Origin: Phycisphaerae bacterium
GTDB lineage: Bacteria > Planctomycetota > Phycisphaerae > Sedimentisphaerales > Anaerobacaceae
Length of the DNA stretch: 46,329 bases
Reading direction: 5' to 3'
Assembly (NCBI GenBank): GCA_012744475.1
Contig: JAAYBV010000004.1
Span: forward strand, 1 to 46,329
Part shown: piece after piece, positions 42,935 to 46,329 of the stretch
Layout of the letters: each line of letters opens with the position of its first letter
Position numbering within the stretch: position 1 is the first letter of the stretch
The notes under the pieces: model-generated
The model's input: only the letters and a program-made list of their open reading frames with translations
What the model was told of the DNA's origin: nothing
The model's database searches: none
Made by a program: the position numbers and the translations under genes

Positions 42935-43324
42935 ATGAGAAGAAATAGCTACCGAGACTTGGAGGTTTGGAGGAAGAGCATGGACCTCGTGGTGCAATGC
43001 TATGAGGCGACACGCGCCTTTCCCGCAAGTGAGCAGTATGGTCTGACGGGTCAGGTTCAGAGGGCGGCCGTATCAGTTCCTGCCAACATCGCCGAGGGGC
43101 AGGCTCGCGAGCACAAAAAGGAATTCCTTCACTACCTGTCCATCGCGCATGGGTCTGTGGCTGAATTGGAGACTCACATCGAGATCGCGAGTCGGATCGG
43201 ATACCTGGAGGTTGATGTGGCCCATCGTCTCTTCGGCCAAACTGAAGAAGTCGGCAGGATGATCAACGGCCTGCGGAGATCATTGCGTCAAGCTCGTCCG
43301 CAGAAGGGACAATCTGCCGACTGA
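42935..43324 (+). CDS. S23/four-helix-bundle protein (23S rRNA intervening-sequence type)
   Basis: This 129-residue all-helical protein has the family signature: YRDLEVWRKSMDLVVQCYE, FPASEQYGLTGQVQRAAVSVP, ANIAEGQAREHKKEFLHYL, SIAHGSVAELETHIEIA and a fourth helix ending INGLRRSL. Members are encoded in 23S rRNA intervening sequences and in many other loci; related Avd proteins assist diversity-generating retroelements, but no reverse transcriptase is present here. It pentamerises in known structures and has a basic surface. The start ATG 42935 has GGGGAAGGAAG upstream. It is inserted between the fusion-protein and ATPase genes of an ABC operon, flanked by inverted CAGTT/AACTG arrays, which suggests an element insertion rather than a transporter subunit. 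Confidence 0.92.
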   Translation: MRRNSYRDLEVWRKSMDLVVQCYEATRAFPASEQYGLTGQVQRAAVSVPANIAEGQAREHKKEFLHYLSIAHGSVAELETHIEIASRIGYLEVDVAHRLFGQTEEVGRMINGLRRSLRQARPQKGQSAD

Positions 43325-43326
43325 GT

Positions 43327-43378
43327 ACTGCAAACTGGAACCTGAGAACCGAGAACTGGAAACTGAGAACTGGGAACC
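43327..43378 (+). repeat. Right AACTG array flanking the four-helix-bundle gene (E5 right)
   Basis: About five units of ~10 bases: CAAACTGGAACCTG, AGAACCGAGAACTGG, AAACTGAGAACTGGG. It is inverted relative to the left array. It ends 5 bases before the ATPase start. Confidence 0.8.
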
Positions 43379-43383
43379 ACGAC

Positions 43384-44133
43384 ATGGCAGAATCGAACGA
43401 TGCACTGATCCGTGTGGAAGGCATGCACAAGGTTTTTGTCACGGAGGAGGTGGAGACCCACGCCCTGGCGGGGATTCATCTGTGCGTGTCGAAAGGCGAG
43501 TACGTCTCGATCGCGGGACCTTCGGGTTGCGGCAAATCGACGCTGCTGGCCATCCTGGGCCTGTTGGACTCGCCGACGGAAGGCGGCTACTGGCTGAACG
43601 GCCATCCGGTGGCGGACCTTTCGGCTTCACAGCGCGCCCGGATTCGCAACCGCGAAGTGGGTTTCATTTTCCAGAGCTTCAACCTGATCGGCGATCTGAC
43701 GGTGTTCGAGAATGTGGAGCTGCCGCTGACCTATCGCGGCATGTCGTCGTCTGAGCGGAAGAAGCGATCGTTGGACGCGCTGGAGAAGGTGGGGATGAGC
43801 CATCGGACCAAGCACTACCCGGCGCAGCTTTCCGGCGGTCAGCAGCAGCGCGTCGCGGTGGCCCGCGCGGTGGTGGGCGATCCGTCGATCGTACTGGCGG
43901 ACGAGCCGACGGGAAACCTCGACTCGACCAACAGCGAAGCCGTGATGGCACTGCTGGCCGGCCTCCATCGCGACGGTGCGACGATCTGCATGGTCACGCA
44001 CGATCCCCGCTACGCCCGTCACGCCAGCCGCACCGTCCACCTGTTCGACGGCCGGATCGTCGAAGAGGAAGAGGCCGCCCGCAGGGAACAGGAAGCCCGG
44101 GAACTCAACAAGAGCGGCTTTGACGTGGTGTGA
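43384..44133 (+). CDS. MacB/LolD-type ABC transporter ATPase
   Basis: This 249-residue ATP-binding subunit has Walker A GPSGCGKST (45-53), a Q-loop in EVGFIFQSFNL, signature QLSGGQQQRVAVARA, Walker B IVLADEPTGNLD and the H-loop in TICMVTHDPRYARH. EPTGNLDS is typical of the MacB/LolD/FtsE export group. It is the only ATPase for at least four large permeases in the operon and so is probably shared. The start ATG 43384 has no clear ribosome-binding site of its own; the sequence in front is the AACTG array, so the level of translation may depend on that RNA. Confidence 0.95.
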   Translation: MAESNDALIRVEGMHKVFVTEEVETHALAGIHLCVSKGEYVSIAGPSGCGKSTLLAILGLLDSPTEGGYWLNGHPVADLSASQRARIRNREVGFIFQSFNLIGDLTVFENVELPLTYRGMSSSERKKRSLDALEKVGMSHRTKHYPAQLSGGQQQRVAVARAVVGDPSIVLADEPTGNLDSTNSEAVMALLAGLHRDGATICMVTHDPRYARHASRTVHLFDGRIVEEEEAARREQEARELNKSGFDVV

Positions 44134-44140
44134 GACAAGC

Positions 44141-44236
44141 GGATTGGAGCGATGGAGTATTGGAATACTGGAATAATGGGTCGCAGTGCCGGCGCCCCTA
44201 CGGCATTCCATCATTCCACCATTCCATTATTCCATA
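44141..44236 (+). repeat. TGGAAT/ATTCCA inverted array
   Basis: The left half has GATGGAGTATTGGAATAC and TGGAATAATGGG. The right half has ATTCCATCATTCC and ACCATTCCATTATTCCATA. The centre (~44181-44203) contains GGCGCCCCTACGGC, whose CCCCTACGG end is shared with the GTAGGGG palindromes. It is built like E1-E5 but from a different unit, and fills the spacer before permease 4. Confidence 0.8.
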
Positions 44237-44255
44237 TCACTCTTGGAGTCATGCA

Positions 44256-46329
44256 ATGACGACTTTGTGGCAGGATGTTCGATATGGCGTCCGGATGCTG
44301 CGGAAAAGCCCTGGCTTCACCGCCGTGGCCGTGCTGTCGCTGGCGATGGGGATTGGGGTCAACACCGCGATCTTCAGCTTGCTCAATGCGGTGTGGATGC
44401 GGTCGTTGCCCGTGCCGGACCCGCACGCGTTGCGCGTGGTCAATTGGAGCGGTCACAATACACGGCTTTCCCGCTATGCGGGAGGACCGGGGGATGGCAA
44501 GAGGGATGGTAGCGGCGCCACGACATCCGGGTCGTTCCCGTATCCGGTGTACCGTGACTTCAAAGAACGAGTCGAAGGGTGCGCTGCCGTCTTTGCCTTT
44601 CACGGATTGTACGGACTGACGGTGGTGGGACCGAAGGGAGCCGCCACGGCCGATGCCATGATGGTCTCGGGAGATTTCTTCGAGGGATATGGAGCCCGAG
44701 CCTCGATCGGCCGCACGCTGCGCCCCAGTGACGAATCCTCCGAGGCCGAACCCGTGGCGGTGATCAGCTATCGCTGGTGGGAGAAGGAGTACGATCTCAG
44801 CCCCGAGGTCCTTGGTCAGATGATAACCATCAACCAGCATCAGTTCACCATCGTGGGTGTCCTGCCTCGTACCTATTGCGGCCCGGAGATCGGTGACATG
44901 GCCCAGGTCTATCTGCCGATGTCCGCCCAGCCGCAACTCGCTTCCGGGTTCCCCTTGGATGCGCGGGACCACTGGTGGGCCAATATCATGGTGCGTCTGG
45001 AACCCGAGGCGGACGAGACGCAAATCCGCACTGCCATGGAGGGTCTTTTTCTCCAGACCCTGTCCGTGCCGGGACAAGGAACGCAGATGGAGAACGCACG
45101 GATTCTCCTGGTCGACGGAAGTCGGGGACTTCTGGGGGCGCGCCGGGAGATGGCATTTGGGCTCACGGTTCTGATGGGTGCCGTGGGGCTGGTTCTCCTG
45201 ATCGCCTGCGCCAATCTGGGGGGGCTCCTGCTGGCCCGGGGCGCCGTGCGGCGCCAGGAACTCACCGTACGGGCGGCCATGGGCGCAGGACGCGGACGGC
45301 TGATCCGCCAATTGCTCACCGAGAGTCTGGTCCTGTCTCTGGCGGGAGCCGGACTTGGGCTGCTCGTAGCGGTTTGGATCAAGGCGGCGGTGTTAGGCGT
45401 TATCCCCGGCAGCCTGGAGAGTTTCCATCTCGATGTGAGCATTGACCTGCGCGTCCTGCTGTTCACGCTGGGTGCCGCGATGGCAACGTCTCTTCTCTTC
45501 GGCCTGATCCCGGCCCTGCGTGTCACACGCGTGGATTTGTGTTCGGGGCTCAAGAGTCAGAGAGTGTTGGGTGTCCCGGGTTTGCGGCTGGGCAAGGTTC
45601 TTGTGGCGGCGCAGGTGAGCCTTTCGGTCCTGCTTCTGGTGAGCACCGGTCTGTTGATGCAGACACTGCTCAATCTGTATCGAACCGATCTCGGATTTAC
45701 CACGGACAAGATCCTGGTCTTCGGTCTGAATCCCGGTCAGGCAGGATATGAAGACGGCAACTCCGTTCACTTCTACGATCAGGTCGAAGCGAATCTTGCA
45801 AGCCTTCCCGGCGTGCGAAGCATTGCCCTTTCCAGCGACAACCTCTTGGGTGGCAGCCGCGCCAGCACCGGTTTCTCGATCCCTGGGCGTACCGCAGATG
45901 GCCCGCAGAGTCCTCAGGCCGATGTGCTCGACGTCAGCGAGACCTTCTTTCAAACGATGGGTATTCCACTATTGCGTGGGCGGACCTTTGAAAGAACAGA
46001 TACGCCGTCTGAGCCCCGAGTGGTCATCGTCAACGAAACCTTCGCCCGCACATTCTTTGCCCACGATGACCCCGTCGGGCAATCGATTCACATGGGCGAG
46101 CGAGACCACAGGATCATAGGGCTGTCTGCCGACGCCAAGTACAACCGGGTCCAGAGTGACATCGAGCCCACGATGTACTTCTCGCACCGACAAGCCAGCC
46201 CGGGAGCGATGTGCTTCGAGGTCCGCACCGCAGGCGATCCTCTGACTCTGGTTCCGGCGGTTCGCAAGATCGTCGCGGACCTGGATCGCACCATCCCCCT
46301 GGAACAGGTTTCCACACAACGGCAGCTCT
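44256..46329 (+). CDS. ADOP/MacB-type ABC permease 4, cut by window end
   Basis: The frame is open from ATG 44256 to the end of the window (691 codons), with the C-terminus missing. It starts MTTLWQDVRYGVRMLRKSPGFTAVAVLSLAMGIGVNT, the ADOP signature. Central helices follow (LTVLMGAVGLVLLIACANLGGLLLARGAVRRQELTVRAAMG; LGKVLVAAQVSLSVLLLVSTGLLMQTLL) and then the second periplasmic region (ETFFQTMGIPLLRGRTFE, RVVIVNETFARTFFAHDDPVG). GGAG in CTTGGAGTCATGCA precedes the start, the same context as permease 1 (GGAGTCATGCA). It lies downstream of the ATPase, and its family subtype differs from permeases 1 and 3. Confidence 0.92.
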   Translation, partial: MTTLWQDVRYGVRMLRKSPGFTAVAVLSLAMGIGVNTAIFSLLNAVWMRSLPVPDPHALRVVNWSGHNTRLSRYAGGPGDGKRDGSGATTSGSFPYPVYRDFKERVEGCAAVFAFHGLYGLTVVGPKGAATADAMMVSGDFFEGYGARASIGRTLRPSDESSEAEPVAVISYRWWEKEYDLSPEVLGQMITINQHQFTIVGVLPRTYCGPEIGDMAQVYLPMSAQPQLASGFPLDARDHWWANIMVRLEPEADETQIRTAMEGLFLQTLSVPGQGTQMENARILLVDGSRGLLGARREMAFGLTVLMGAVGLVLLIACANLGGLLLARGAVRRQELTVRAAMGAGRGRLIRQLLTESLVLSLAGAGLGLLVAVWIKAAVLGVIPGSLESFHLDVSIDLRVLLFTLGAAMATSLLFGLIPALRVTRVDLCSGLKSQRVLGVPGLRLGKVLVAAQVSLSVLLLVSTGLLMQTLLNLYRTDLGFTTDKILVFGLNPGQAGYEDGNSVHFYDQVEANLASLPGVRSIALSSDNLLGGSRASTGFSIPGRTADGPQSPQADVLDVSETFFQTMGIPLLRGRTFERTDTPSEPRVVIVNETFARTFFAHDDPVGQSIHMGERDHRIIGLSADAKYNRVQSDIEPTMYFSHRQASPGAMCFEVRTAGDPLTLVPAVRKIVADLDRTIPLEQVSTQRQL

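Noticed and set aside
42935-43324. Avd accessory protein of a diversity-generating retroelement
   Set aside because: There is no reverse transcriptase, template repeat or variable-repeat target nearby; the signature fits the general S23 family.

Overview
The window looks like a chromosomal stretch of a GC-rich Planctomycetota bacterium, most likely of the Phycisphaerae type. The call is indirect. It rests on two formylglycine sulfatases, a DUF1080 lipoprotein, PQQ-like and YVTN propellers, a hydrazine-synthase-alpha-like multiheme protein, an FtsK/WXG100-type operon of the kind found in planctomycetes, and several ADOP/MacB permeases. No rRNA, tRNA or CRISPR was seen.

Layout. (1) 0.2-6.7 kb, plus strand: a secreted or outer-membrane protein, a CcdA-type thiol:disulfide transporter, a gingipain-like C25 peptidase, a PQQ-like propeller and a membrane-anchored thioredoxin-like protein. 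(2) 7.0-9.2 kb: glnS, then a decayed ppsR relic. (3) 9.2-14.1 kb, minus strand: two sulfatases, smpB, a DUF1844 protein and trpC. (4) 14.3-20.5 kb: a secreted beta-helix/PDZ protein on plus; a DUF1080 lipoprotein, a cellobiose 2-epimerase-like enzyme and a GH5-like lipoprotein on minus. With the sulfatases this suggests degradation of a sulfated, possibly mannan-like, glycan. (5) 20.5-26.0 kb, minus strand: a compact overlapping operon with two WXG100-like proteins, a coiled-coil partner and a large coiled-coil/2TM/FtsK ATPase whose frame is broken by one TAG. This resembles a type VII-like secretion module. (6) 26.1-28.9 kb: a sigma-54 response regulator and histidine kinase, with a likely leaderless promoter divergent from the WXG operon. 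(7) 29.0-33.5 kb: a 1481-residue tetraheme protein combining, in one chain, regions resembling the alpha, beta and gamma subunits of hydrazine synthase. (8) 33.6-46.3 kb: an ABC export operon behind a near-perfect sigma-54 promoter: three ADOP permeases, a membrane-fusion protein, an S23-type four-helix-bundle gene, an ATPase and a fourth permease cut by the window end.

The most distinctive feature is several families of small inverted-repeat elements. Nine copies of a ~30 bp palindrome (arms GTAGGGGCGAAT / ATTCGCCCCTAC) lie between 10.0 and 29.0 kb. Four sit inside genes in the same reading frame and add a (V)GANxxSP(L/V)-like peptide, while two supply the stop codon of a gene. A second palindrome (GTGTGCA-TGCACAC) and an 86 bp hairpin each fall in the coding sequence of an N-terminal export-signal region. 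In the ABC operon, four spacers hold hairpin-forming arrays built on CAGTT/AACTG, and the four-helix-bundle gene sits between inverted arrays of the same motif, as if it were the autonomous member of the family. A fifth spacer has an analogous TGGAAT/ATTCCA array.
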